Source: JANNRR01 sp043736155
GTDB taxonomy: Bacteria > Pseudomonadota > Alphaproteobacteria > Rhodobacterales > Rhodobacteraceae
Reading direction: 5' to 3'
Assembly (NCBI GenBank): GCA_043736155.1
Contig: JAYTDA010000313.1
Coordinates: 1-64,000 of the forward strand
Length of the DNA stretch: 64,000 nt
Shown here: positions 49,671 through 58,798 of the stretch, one piece after another
Layout of the letters: every line of letters begins with the position of its first letter
How positions within the stretch are numbered: position 1 is the stretch's first letter
The notes under the pieces: model-generated
The model's input: only the letters and a program-made list of their open reading frames with translations
The model's database searches: none
What the model was told of the DNA's origin: nothing
Translations under genes and position numbers: made by a program

Positions 49671-51355
49671 TGGGTCAACTTCAGCGTTGTGATCTGGCGG
49701 GCAATCATCTGGAAAGCTGTACCGATTTCTGCGGCATCCTCGCCGTTCTGCACCGCAAAGTAGTCGCCGTCCGACGAGGCGCAGGCATGCAAGGCAACCT
49801 GACCGAGGGTCGGAGCCTCGAAAGCGATGGTGAAGACCCGCACCCCGAGGGCTTCGATTTTCGCCAGATCGCAGACGGTATCCAGTTGGATATCCTTGGT
49901 GGCTTGATTGGTTGCGGTGCGGAAGTTGTTGATCCAGGTGGTGGCGATGCTCGAGCGGGTTGAACTGCCGGTGCCAAGTGCGTTGCCCCACAGATAGCGC
50001 GCCAGCCAGGTAACTGAATGATGGTTGAATGCCTGTGGCCATGTCAGATTGACATATCCTGCCGGAACCGCCGACTGCCATGTGCCCACCGGCGCGGAGG
50101 TGTAGGAGGTGGAGAAGGCGCTGGCGTTGATGACATAGTAGTTGTTGGGGCCAGCCACCGTGGCATGATAGATCGTCAATGATCCATTGCTGGGATCGCG
50201 GTAGATCGGCGAAAATCCGGATTTGTAGGCGGTCCGCAACTGATGCTCTGCGGTGTTTTCACCATCCGACATCACCACCAGAATTTTCGCGGTGTTGTTG
50301 CGGTCATAGGCAAAGGGGCGGCCATTGAACGTCGCAGGCACTTCACCCAGACCCACCATGCTGGTGATGACGCTTTGGCTGCTGGGGTCCAGCAGGGCCA
50401 GGCCCCATTTGGCACCGATATCGATCGAGGTGTTGCCGTCGCCGACCATGCCGTTGATCGCCGCTTTCAGCACCACCGGATCGCGCAGGAACGGGCGGAC
50501 GATGTTGCGCGCATCATTCGAGCAATAGTTGGTTTCGGTGCCGGTACCGCTTGGGTTGACGCGGTTCTTGGCGGCACTGCTTGACCAGGGGTCGATCACA
50601 TCGGCGCGTGTCAGCGAGGCCGATGTGGACACCCCGGCCGTGCCGAAGTCGGCGGGGGCAAAGGTGACGCAGGTGTTGAAGGTGTGCTGTGTCGAGATGT
50701 TGTAATTGCCGGCCAGATCGTCGCCAAGGATCACCTGGCCGTTGAACGGCACCAGTGAAATCGAGATCTTTTCTTCGGTATCACCCGCCAAAACCGTATC
50801 CACGAAATCCGACGCCGCAAGTTTCAGGTTATTCAGTTTTTGCGTGCCGCCACTAACCATCGAGCCTGACACGTCAAGAACCAGCGTGATTTCGACATCA
50901 GAGATATGTTCTTCGGCGGTGCTGTTGGCGGGGCCGGTCATTTCATCGACGCCAAGCATCTGGACAAACATGGCTGGCACCGTGGCTCTGGCATTGGCTG
51001 CCACCAAGCGCGAGTTGACCGCGTTGACCACCGTGACACCCTGCAGATACTCGATCAGACCAGCTTTGGTGAAATAGTCATTGACCACAGCTTCGCTGTC
51101 CATCGACTGGGTCAGGCTGGCGGCTGCCAGGGTGGCGCGGTCGGCGGTGCTTTGCAGTTGCGCCCGCACGGATTCGTAACGCATCAGGTCAACCGCCATG
51201 CCGCCGATCATCAGCATCAGCACAAAGATGATCAGACCAAAGATGATTAGCGCACCCTGTTCATCGCGGCGGAACGCAGCCACCCTTTGGGCAAGTTCGG
51301 CCCTGAACCCGGTCCGCGTTGCCTTGTCCTGCTGGTTAGTGATACTGGCGCACAT
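49667..51355 (-). CDS. TadG-like protein with von Willebrand A domain
   Basis: 562 residues from ATG 51355. A TadG N-terminus DEQGALIIFGLIIFVLMLMIGGMAVDLMRYE gives one membrane helix at about 30-55. A VWA domain follows, with the metal site in LVLDVSGSM (DxSxS) and downstream residues near MVGDGNTSIDIGAKWGLALLDP and KILVVMSDGENT. The Flp pilus TadG tethers to the wall or matrix. It leads a three-gene operon with the two TadE genes. The gene is long relative to many TadGs because of the VWA insertion. Confidence 0.92.
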   Translation of the reverse strand: MCASITNQQDKATRTGFRAELAQRVAAFRRDEQGALIIFGLIIFVLMLMIGGMAVDLMRYESVRAQLQSTADRATLAAASLTQSMDSEAVVNDYFTKAGLIEYLQGVTVVNAVNSRLVAANARATVPAMFVQMLGVDEMTGPANSTAEEHISDVEITLVLDVSGSMVSGGTQKLNNLKLAASDFVDTVLAGDTEEKISISLVPFNGQVILGDDLAGNYNISTQHTFNTCVTFAPADFGTAGVSTSASLTRADVIDPWSSSAAKNRVNPSGTGTETNYCSNDARNIVRPFLRDPVVLKAAINGMVGDGNTSIDIGAKWGLALLDPSSQSVITSMVGLGEVPATFNGRPFAYDRNNTAKILVVMSDGENTAEHQLRTAYKSGFSPIYRDPSNGSLTIYHATVAGPNNYYVINASAFSTSYTSAPVGTWQSAVPAGYVNLTWPQAFNHHSVTWLARYLWGNALGTGSSTRSSIATTWINNFRTATNQATKDIQLDTVCDLAKIEALGVRVFTIAFEAPTLGQVALHACASSDGDYFAVQNGEDAAEIGTAFQMIARQITTLKLTQ

Positions 51356-51721
51356 CGTTAAGCCTTTCCCGGTCCTGCAAATGACCCCTGCACGCCCTTC
51401 AAGACGCACCCCTTAGTTATGCCACGGGTTGGGGCAGAAATGTGGCAGTGCGGCGGTCAATTCAGGCGGTGTTTTTCCAATCAGGATACGGGGTTGCGCG
51501 ACGGTGGGGATTGTTTCCGGATCAGGCGGTTTGGCGCCACAGTTCTGTCGGAACCCTTTCTCGCGGTTTGCACCTGGCGGGCAACTAGCCGTCGGCGGCA
51601 CCTGCAGCAGCCCGGGTAGATTCGGAAAAGCCGACAGCAGGTATTCTTGTTTACAAATCGGGTCTAAGGTCGCCCTTGCCATGCCGCGCCAGTGCCGCGC
51701 AGCACTTTTATGGGGGACCTG
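51356..51721. other. Divergent promoter region, no gene seen
   Basis: 366 bp between the tadG start (minus strand) and the gdhA start (plus strand). No reading frame has support. A small inverted pair, TGCCAC (51420) and GTGGCA (51442), is the only structure noted. Promoters for both operons are expected here. Confidence 0.5.
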
Positions 51722-53152
51722 ATGGCTGTTCAAGGCGAGCCGAGTTTTCGGCAATCTGTCGATCTGATGTTCAACCGCGCTGCGGCGCTGATGGATCTGG
51801 CCCCGGGGCTGGAAGAGAAAATCCGGGTCTGCAACGCCACCTATACCGTGCGGTTCGGGGTGCGGCTTCGTGGCAAGATCGAGACTTTTACCGGCTACCG
51901 CTCGGTCCATTCCGAACATATGGAACCGGTTAAAGGCGGTATCCGCTATTCGCTGGGCGTCAATCAGGATGAGGTCGAGGCGCTGGCGGCGCTGATGACC
52001 TATAAATGCGCGCTGGTCGAAGCGCCGTTTGGCGGATCAAAGGGCGGGCTGTGCATCGACCCGCGCCAGTATGATGAACATGAGCTGGAACAGATTACCC
52101 GCCGTTTTGCCTATGAGCTGATCAAACGCGACCTGATCCACCCCAGCCAGAATGTGCCCGCCCCCGACATGGGCACCGGTGAACGGGAAATGGCCTGGAT
52201 CGCCGATCAATATGCAAGGATGAACACCACCGACATCAACGCCAAAGCCTGCGTCACCGGCAAACCCTTGTCCGGCGGCGGCATTCAAGGCCGCACCGAG
52301 GCGACCGGCAGGGGCGTTCAATTCGCGCTGCGCGAGTTTTTCCGCCACCGCGAAGATGCCGCCGAGGCGAAGCTGTCGGGCGATCTGGACGGCAAACGGG
52401 TGATCGTGCAGGGCCTTGGCAATGTCGGCTATCATGCCGCCAAGTTCCTGTCGGAAGATGACGGATCAATCATCACCGCCATCATCGAACGCGACGGCGC
52501 ACTGGTCAACGATACCGGTCTGGATGTCGAAGCGGTGCGGCAATGGATCGCCAAACATGGCGGCGTCAAGGATTGCCCGATCGGCCAATATGTTGCCGAC
52601 GGGTCCAGTCTGCTGGAGGCGGAGTGTGACATCCTGATCCCAGCTGCGATGGAAGGGGTGATCAACACCTCGAACGCCGCGCGGATCAAGGCACCGCTGA
52701 TCATCGAGGCCGCCAACGGCCCGATCACCGCCGGTGCCGATGATACCCTGCGCGCCAAGGGGGTGGTGATCATCCCCGACATGTTCGCCAATGCTGGGGG
52801 GGTGACGGTCAGCTATTTCGAATGGGTCAAGAACCTGTCGCATATCCGCTTTGGCCGGATGCAGCGCCGCCAGGAAGAGGGGCGGCACCAGATGCTGATC
52901 GACGAGCTGGAGCGGTTGAGCAACGACAAGGGCCACGGCTGGGAACTTTCACCCGGCTTCAAGGATCGCTATCTGCGCGGGGCGGGCGAGCTGGAGTTGG
53001 TCCGCTCCGGTCTTGATGACACGATGCGCCTTGCCTATCAGTCGATCCGGCAGGTCTGGCGTGGCCGTGACGATGTGCATGACATGCGGGTCGCAGCCTA
53101 TATCGTGGCGATCAGCAAAGTGGCGCAAAGCTACGCTTCCAAAGGGCTTTGA
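51722..53152 (+). CDS. gdhA: Glu/Leu/Phe/Val-family amino-acid dehydrogenase
   Basis: 476 residues from ATG 51722, preceded by GGGGGA; the in-frame ATG at 51710 lacks such a site. The catalytic segment is KGGIRYSLGVNQDEVEALAALMTYKCALVEAPFGGSKGG, with Lys in the glycine-rich loop; the NAD(P)-binding domain has VIVQGLGNVGYHAAKFL. Most likely glutamate dehydrogenase, interconverting glutamate and 2-oxoglutarate in the cytosol; leucine/valine specificity cannot be excluded by eye. Confidence 0.92.
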   Translation: MAVQGEPSFRQSVDLMFNRAAALMDLAPGLEEKIRVCNATYTVRFGVRLRGKIETFTGYRSVHSEHMEPVKGGIRYSLGVNQDEVEALAALMTYKCALVEAPFGGSKGGLCIDPRQYDEHELEQITRRFAYELIKRDLIHPSQNVPAPDMGTGEREMAWIADQYARMNTTDINAKACVTGKPLSGGGIQGRTEATGRGVQFALREFFRHREDAAEAKLSGDLDGKRVIVQGLGNVGYHAAKFLSEDDGSIITAIIERDGALVNDTGLDVEAVRQWIAKHGGVKDCPIGQYVADGSSLLEAECDILIPAAMEGVINTSNAARIKAPLIIEAANGPITAGADDTLRAKGVVIIPDMFANAGGVTVSYFEWVKNLSHIRFGRMQRRQEEGRHQMLIDELERLSNDKGHGWELSPGFKDRYLRGAGELELVRSGLDDTMRLAYQSIRQVWRGRDDVHDMRVAAYIVAISKVAQSYASKGL

Positions 53153-53260
53153 GGGGGGTTCCGGCGGGCAGGGGGCTTGCCCCTGGCCGACCATTCCCCC
53201 GGCGCGGCCCGCAGTCCGGTGTGGGCCGCACCGGGTATTTGGCCCGGCGGTGCAACGGCA
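53153..53260. repeat. Intergenic G/C-rich repeat with hairpin
   Basis: GGTTCCGGCGGGCAGGGGGC and CCCCTGGC followed by CCGGGTATTTGGCCCGG. CAGGGG (53169) and CCCCTG (53180) form a 6-bp hairpin 16 bp after the gdhA stop, so it may help end that transcript. Same broad family as the elements at 1-60 and 45812-45862. Confidence 0.45.
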
Positions 53261-53317
53261 TGACACCGGCGGCCTGTCCGGGCCTGAGCTTCAGCTGTCA
53301 GAGCAACCTGACCGAAA

Positions 53318-53332
53318 CGACACGATTTGTCG
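53318..53332. promoter_or_regulatory. Candidate operator upstream of the sarcosine-oxidase operon
   Basis: CGACA-CGATT-TGTCG is a 15-bp perfect palindrome 87 bp before soxB. It could be the site for a regulator of methylated-amine catabolism; no regulator gene is adjacent, so the protein is unknown. Confidence 0.4.
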
Positions 53333-53419
53333 CAGCTTGCACAGCGGCCTTGCCGCCAACAGGGCATTGAACATCCCACGGGAACCCGGTTCACTGCACC
53401 GGGACAAAGGGGGCTGGCA

Positions 53420-54670
53420 ATGCGCTATTCGGGTTTGCAAGTCATCACGCAGGGGCTGTTGGGCAACCGCGGCTGGAAACCGGCGTGGCGCAACCCGGAA
53501 CCAAAGCCCGCCTATGATGCCATCATCATCGGCGGCGGCGGCCACGGGCTGTCGACCGCGTTCTACCTCGCCAAAAATCACGGAATGCGCAACATCGCGG
53601 TGCTGGAGAAAAGCCACCTTGGTTCCGGCAACATCGGGCGCAACACCACGATTGTGCGGGCCAACTACTTTCTGCCTGGCAATTCAGAATTCTATTCCCA
53701 CTCGCTGAAACTGTGGGAAACCCTGGAGACGGAGCTGAATTACAACGTGATGCACAGCCAGCGCGGGCTGATCAACCTGTTCCATTCCGACGGCCAGCGC
53801 GACGCCTTTGCCCGGCGCGGCAATGCAATGATCAATCAGGGCGATGATGCGATCCTGCTGGACCGTGACGGCGTGCGCGAGCAGCTGCCCTATCTCGATT
53901 TCGAACAGACCCGGTTCCCGATCTATGGCGGCCTGTACCATCCGCGCGGCGGCACCGCCCGGCATGATGCCGTGGCCTGGGGCTATGCCCGGGGTGCCGA
54001 CCGGCAGGGGGTTGATCTGATCCAGAATTGCGAAGTGACAGGGATCGATATTGACGGCGGGGCGGTCAAGGGCGTGCAGACCACGCGCGGCGCGATCAAG
54101 GCGGGCAAGGTGGCGATCATCGTCGCCGGCCGGTCGGGGCAGGTGGCGGCGATGGCGGGGATGCGGTTGCCAGTCGAGTCGCATGTTTTGCAGGCCTTTG
54201 TGACAGAAGGGCTGAAGCCGGTGATCGACCATGTGGTGAGTTTCGGCATGGGGCATTTCTACATCAGCCAGTCCGACAAGGGCGGTCTGGTGTTTGGCGG
54301 CGACATCGACTTCTACGCCTCGTATGCCGCGCGAGGAAACCTGCCGATGGTGGAACATGTGATGGAGGCGGGGATGACGCTGATGCCGATGATCGGTCGC
54401 GCCAAGGTTCTGCGGTCGTGGGGGGGCATCATGGATATGACACCGGATGGCTCACCGATCATCGACCGCACGCCGGTGGAGGGGCTGTTCATCGACTGCG
54501 GCTGGAACTATGGCGGGTTCAAGGCGGTGCCTGCGTCAGGCTGGTGCATGGCGCATCTGATGGCCACCGGGCAAAGCCACGAGGTTGCCCGCAAATACCG
54601 CCTTGACCGCTTCGCGACCGGCCATGTCCTCGACGAAGAGGGCACGGGCAGTCAGCATAACCTGCATTGA
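53420..54670 (+). CDS. soxB: Sarcosine oxidase beta subunit
   Basis: 416 residues from ATG 53420, preceded by AAGGGGGC. FAD motif: YDAIIIGGGGHGLSTAFYLAK (near residue 32) and the covalent-flavin/active-site neighbourhood with RGLINLFHSD. Typical segments GGLYHPRGGTARHDAVAWG and WGGIMDMTPDGSPIIDRTPVEGLFIDCGWNYGGFKAVPASG match heterotetrameric sarcosine oxidase SoxB. It demethylates sarcosine with SoxADG to glycine, formaldehyde and H2O2. N-methylglutamate dehydrogenase has the same subunit layout and is the main alternative. The next gene begins at the overlapping TGATG. Confidence 0.94.
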   Translation: MRYSGLQVITQGLLGNRGWKPAWRNPEPKPAYDAIIIGGGGHGLSTAFYLAKNHGMRNIAVLEKSHLGSGNIGRNTTIVRANYFLPGNSEFYSHSLKLWETLETELNYNVMHSQRGLINLFHSDGQRDAFARRGNAMINQGDDAILLDRDGVREQLPYLDFEQTRFPIYGGLYHPRGGTARHDAVAWGYARGADRQGVDLIQNCEVTGIDIDGGAVKGVQTTRGAIKAGKVAIIVAGRSGQVAAMAGMRLPVESHVLQAFVTEGLKPVIDHVVSFGMGHFYISQSDKGGLVFGGDIDFYASYAARGNLPMVEHVMEAGMTLMPMIGRAKVLRSWGGIMDMTPDGSPIIDRTPVEGLFIDCGWNYGGFKAVPASGWCMAHLMATGQSHEVARKYRLDRFATGHVLDEEGTGSQHNLH

Positions 54671-55044
54671 TGCGGGCGATCATTCCCCTCTTGCTCTGTG
54701 CGGTGCCGGCGTTGGCCGAAACGATCGGGACGCCGGTGCGCAACCCCTGTGCCGCGACCGACGGGTCGGGCGACGTCTGTTACATGGCGTCGGTGCTGGC
54801 GTCCGAAATGACGGCAGAGAGCCCGCGCGACCTTGCAATCGGGGTCCGGCTGCTGGGGGCCACGCAGGCCGGGGCTGTGATGACGCTGCAAGTCGCCGTT
54901 CCACCCGACGGCGTGCCGCTGACCGCTGCGGCAATTGCCTGCACTGACCCGCGCCTGGCCGCGTTGGTGGCAAAGGGTCTTTGGGTTGAACTTGCGGGCC
55001 TGTCGACCGATCCGGTGACGATCACCACTTGCAAGGGCAATTGA
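54670..55044 (+). CDS. Secreted protein of unknown function inside the sox operon
   Basis: 124 residues from ATG 54670, whose first base is the last base of soxB. A signal peptide ends near residue 17 (LLLCAVPALAE). The mature protein has four cysteines (NPCAATDGSGDVCYM, IACTD and a C-terminal TCKGN), consistent with two disulfides in the periplasm. The usual soxBDAG order has no gene here. No family is recognised. Translation coupling suggests it is made with the oxidase, although it would be in a different compartment. Confidence 0.75.
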   Translation: MRAIIPLLLCAVPALAETIGTPVRNPCAATDGSGDVCYMASVLASEMTAESPRDLAIGVRLLGATQAGAVMTLQVAVPPDGVPLTAAAIACTDPRLAALVAKGLWVELAGLSTDPVTITTCKGN

Positions 55045-55045
55045 C

Positions 55046-55336
55046 ATGCGCCTGACCTGTCCCCTCTGCGGCCCGCGCGACCGGCGTGAGTTTTACTATT
55101 ACGGATCAGATGATTACCTGAACCGACCCGCCGCCGATGCCGCCCCCGCAGCGTGGGACGCCTACCTGCATCTGCGCGACAATCCCGCAGGCGGGGTCCG
55201 CGATCTGTGGTATCACGAGGCGGGCTGCACCGCCTGGCTGGCGGTCACCCGCAATACCGTCAGCCATGCGATTGCAAGGGTTGAACTGGTTGCGGACCTG
55301 CAGCGACCCAGGCCCGCTGGCGGGGCCAAGCCATGA
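55046..55336 (+). CDS. soxD: Sarcosine oxidase delta subunit
   Basis: 96 residues. The zinc site of SoxD is present: Cys5 and Cys8 in CPLCGPR, and His57 with Cys61 in YHEAGC. It supports assembly of the heterotetramer. Its stop overlaps the soxA start by 4 bp, and its ATG is 1 bp after the secreted-protein stop. Confidence 0.95.
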   Translation: MRLTCPLCGPRDRREFYYYGSDDYLNRPAADAAPAAWDAYLHLRDNPAGGVRDLWYHEAGCTAWLAVTRNTVSHAIARVELVADLQRPRPAGGAKP

Positions 55337-58257
55337 GGGTAGCGGGCAAAGGCCTGATCGACCGCGCCCGCCCGGTCACGTTCCGGTTCGACGGCACGTC
55401 TTATTCGGGGTTCGCGGGCGACAGCCTCGCCTCGGCTTTGCTCGCCAATGGCGTCAAGCTGATGGGGCGGAGTTTCAAGTACCACCGGCCACGGGGCGTG
55501 CTGACGGCTGGCTCGGAGGAGCCGAATGCGCTGGTGTCGGTGCGTGACACCCCGAATGTGCGGGCGACGGTGCAGGAACTGTATGAAGGGCTGGCTGCCA
55601 CCAGCCAGAACCGCTGGCCGTCGCTGCGCCATGATCTGATGGCGGTCAACGATCTGGCGTCGCCGTTTCTGGGGGCCGGGTTCTATTACAAGACCTTCAT
55701 GTGGCCGCGCCCGTTCTGGGAAAGCCTGTATGAACCGCTGATCCGCCGGGCGGCGGGTCTGGGCAAGCTGCCGCCAAGCCATGAGGAACGGCCCTTTGAA
55801 AAGGCCTTTGCCTTTTGCGATCTGCTGGTGGTCGGCTCCGGCCCAACTGGCCTGATGGCGGCCCTGACCGCTGCGCGGGCCGGGGTCGATGTGATTCTGG
55901 CGGAAGAGGATGCGTTGTTTGGCGGGCGGCTGAATGGCGAGGCGATGGAGATCGGTGGACAACCGGCGGTGGCGTGGGTCGCCGGTGTGGTGGCGGAACT
56001 GGCCGCCATGCCCAATGTGCGGCTGATGCCGCGCACCACGGTCACCGGGGCCTATGACGGCGGCACCTGGTCAGCGCTGGAGCGGGTGGGGCATCATCTG
56101 GCAGCACCTGTCGCCGACCTGCCGGTGGAATGTTTCTGGCGCATCGTGGCGCAGCGCACTGTGCTGGCGGCGGGGGCGATCGAGCGCCCGCTGGCCTTCC
56201 CGAACAATGACCGGCCCGGGATCATGGTGGCCAGTGCGGTGCGGACCTATCTGCACCGCTACGGCGTGGTGCCGGGGGCGACGGTGGCGTTGTTCGGCAA
56301 TAATGACGATGCCCACCGCACCGCCCGCGATCTGGCGGCGGCGGGGGTGAAGATTGCGGCGGTGATCGACAGCCGTGCTGACGCGCGGCGGCCAGAGGGG
56401 GCGGATTACCCGGTCTATATGGGCGGGCAGGTGGTGGGCACCGAGGGCCGTCTGGGGCTGACCGCGCTGCGGGTAGCGCATGGTGGGGCCGAACAGGTGG
56501 TCTATGCCGATGCCCTCGCCATGTCGGGCGGCTGGAACCCGACGCTGCATCTGAGCTGCCATCTGGGGGCGCGGCCGGTGTGGAATACGGAACTGGCGGC
56601 GTTTCTGCCCGCCGAGGCGGCGGTTCCGGGGATGCTGGCAGCGGGGGCGGCGAACGGGGTGTTTTCCACCGCCGGCTGTCTGGCCGATGGCGCGCGTGCG
56701 GCGCGCTGGGCGCTGGAAGGGTTGGGCATGGCCATGCCCGATGTCGCTGTACCGGCTGCCGAAGACGCTCCCTATGTCCTGACACCCCTCTGGCAGGTGC
56801 CGGGCAAAGGCCGGGCCTGGCTCGATTTTCAGAATGATGTGACGGTCAAGGATGTGGTGCTGGCGGCGCAGGAAGGGTTTGCCTCGGTCGAACTGATGAA
56901 ACGCTACACCACCCAAGGCATGGCCCCGGATCAGGGCAAAAGCTCCAACGTTGCCGCACTGGCGGTGCTGGCCGATGCCACCGGGCGCGGGATTGCCGAA
57001 ACCGGCACCACCACATTCCGCCCGCCGTTCGCGCCCACATCCATCGCCGCTTTGGGCGCTGGCGGTCGCGGCATGGGCTTTGCGCCGCAGCGGTTCATGA
57101 CATCGCACCGCGCCACGCTGGAACGGGGTGCCCCGATGATCGAGGCGGGGCTGTGGTACCGGCCGAGCACTTTCCCGAAACCGGGGGAAAAGTCCTGGGT
57201 GGAAAGCTGCAACCGCGAAGTCGCCTTGGTGCGGAATGCGGTGGGCGTCGCCGATGTGTCGACATTGGGCAAGATCGACATTCAGGGGCCGGATGCCGCG
57301 AAGTTCCTCGATTTCGTCTATACCAACACGTTTTCAACCCTGAAGGTCGGGCGGGTGCGCTATGGCCTGATGCTGCGCGAAGACGGGCATGTGCTGGATG
57401 ACGGCACCGCTGCCCGGCTTGGCGACACCCATTTCCTGATGACAACCACCACGGCGGCGGCGGGTCTGGTGATGCGGCATCTGGAATTTGTGCATCAGGC
57501 GCATTGCCCCGGCCTCGCCGTGCGGTTCATCTCTGTCACCGAACACTGGGCACAATTCGCCGTGGCGGGGCCACTGGCGCGGCAATTGCTGAATACGGTG
57601 TTGGATGCGCCGGTCAGGGATGCGGATTTCCCCTATATGGCCTGTGGTAAGGTCATGGTGCAGGGGATCGCGGGCCGCCTGTTCCGCATCAGCTTTTCCG
57701 GCGAACAGGCCTATGAACTGGCGGTGCCTGCGCGCTACGGCGAGGCTTTGTTCCGCGATCTGGTGGCACGGGCCGAAACCATCGATGGCGGCCCTTACGG
57801 CATGGAGGCGCTGAACGTCTTGCGGATCGAAAAGGGCTTTATCACCCATGCCGAAATTCACGGCCGCACCACCGCCTTTGACATCGGCATGGCAAAGATG
57901 GTGGCGTCCAAGGATTGCATCGGCAAGGCTGCGGCGGCACGCCCCGGCCTGAACGGCGAGGCGCGCGAGCAACTGGTGGGGCTGAAACCGGTGAACCCGC
58001 GCCAGACCATCGGAGCCGGCGCGCATCTGTTCACCCAAGGACAGGCACCGGTGCGCGAGAATGACCAAGGCTATGTCACCTCGGTGTGCTGGTCACCGAC
58101 GCTTGCCAGCCATCTGGCGCTGGCATTCCTGAAAAATGGCAGGGCGCGGCAAGGGGAAACCATCCGGCTGGTCGATCATCTGCGCGCGGTGGATGTACCT
58201 TGTATCGTGACCGACCCGGTGTTTCTGGACCCAGAGGGGAGACGCGCCCGTGGCTGA
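55333..58257 (+). CDS. soxA: Sarcosine oxidase alpha subunit
   Basis: 974 residues. An N-terminal ferredoxin-like/2Fe-2S-type domain (TFRFDGTSYSGFAGDSLASAL) is followed by an NAD/FMN-binding domain with LLVVGSGPTGLMAALTAARAG and an FGNNDDAHRTARDL segment, and the C-terminal aminomethyltransferase-like folate domain (GVADVSTLGKIDIQGPDAAKF onwards). The tetrahydrofolate-linked domain traps the one-carbon unit as 5,10-methylene-THF. The stop overlaps soxG by 8 bp. The length is near that of Corynebacterium SoxA (967). Confidence 0.95.
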   Translation: MRVAGKGLIDRARPVTFRFDGTSYSGFAGDSLASALLANGVKLMGRSFKYHRPRGVLTAGSEEPNALVSVRDTPNVRATVQELYEGLAATSQNRWPSLRHDLMAVNDLASPFLGAGFYYKTFMWPRPFWESLYEPLIRRAAGLGKLPPSHEERPFEKAFAFCDLLVVGSGPTGLMAALTAARAGVDVILAEEDALFGGRLNGEAMEIGGQPAVAWVAGVVAELAAMPNVRLMPRTTVTGAYDGGTWSALERVGHHLAAPVADLPVECFWRIVAQRTVLAAGAIERPLAFPNNDRPGIMVASAVRTYLHRYGVVPGATVALFGNNDDAHRTARDLAAAGVKIAAVIDSRADARRPEGADYPVYMGGQVVGTEGRLGLTALRVAHGGAEQVVYADALAMSGGWNPTLHLSCHLGARPVWNTELAAFLPAEAAVPGMLAAGAANGVFSTAGCLADGARAARWALEGLGMAMPDVAVPAAEDAPYVLTPLWQVPGKGRAWLDFQNDVTVKDVVLAAQEGFASVELMKRYTTQGMAPDQGKSSNVAALAVLADATGRGIAETGTTTFRPPFAPTSIAALGAGGRGMGFAPQRFMTSHRATLERGAPMIEAGLWYRPSTFPKPGEKSWVESCNREVALVRNAVGVADVSTLGKIDIQGPDAAKFLDFVYTNTFSTLKVGRVRYGLMLREDGHVLDDGTAARLGDTHFLMTTTTAAAGLVMRHLEFVHQAHCPGLAVRFISVTEHWAQFAVAGPLARQLLNTVLDAPVRDADFPYMACGKVMVQGIAGRLFRISFSGEQAYELAVPARYGEALFRDLVARAETIDGGPYGMEALNVLRIEKGFITHAEIHGRTTAFDIGMAKMVASKDCIGKAAAARPGLNGEAREQLVGLKPVNPRQTIGAGAHLFTQGQAPVRENDQGYVTSVCWSPTLASHLALAFLKNGRARQGETIRLVDHLRAVDVPCIVTDPVFLDPEGRRARG

Positions 58258-58798
58258 ACTGATCGCCAAAGGCCCGCTTTCGGGGCAAGCGCCGGTGGTG
58301 ACTGCGGCGGGCACCCTGTCTGAGATGCCTCTGGGTCCGATGACCAGCCTGCAACCGTTTGCAGGCAAGCTGGCCGTCCTGTCCAAGGCGCTGAAAAAGG
58401 CACATGGTGTCGGGTTTCCAGGGCCGGGGCAAAGCCTGTCGGCCAACGGGGTCAGCGTGATCTGGGCGGGGCGGGAGCAGGCGTTTCTGCTGGGGGCCAC
58501 CGCTGATCCTTCATTGGCTACCCTTGCCGCCGTCACCGATCAGTCCGATGGCTGGGCCGTGATGCTGCTGCAGGGACCGAAAGGTGCGGCGGCTTTGGCG
58601 CGGCTCTGCCCGCTCGATCTGCGCCCCGGCTCTTTTCCGGTAGGGCAAGTGGCGCGCAGCCAGTTGCAGCATGTGCCAGCCCTGATCCAGCGCACAGCAG
58701 CGGGGTTTCAGATCATGGTGTTCCGCTCGATGGCCCGCACCGCCTGGCATGAACTGGAAACGGCCCTGACCATGGTTTCCGCCAGAGAGGTGCGCTGA
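58250..58798 (+). CDS. soxG: Sarcosine oxidase gamma subunit
   Basis: 182 residues from GTG 58250, overlapping soxA by 8 bp. It matches SoxG only weakly in sequence, as the family is variable, but position and the closing LETALTMVSAREV region agree. Non-catalytic, helps assembly. Its stop overlaps the M20 gene (TGATG). Confidence 0.85.
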   Translation: MAELIAKGPLSGQAPVVTAAGTLSEMPLGPMTSLQPFAGKLAVLSKALKKAHGVGFPGPGQSLSANGVSVIWAGREQAFLLGATADPSLATLAAVTDQSDGWAVMLLQGPKGAAALARLCPLDLRPGSFPVGQVARSQLQHVPALIQRTAAGFQIMVFRSMARTAWHELETALTMVSAREVR

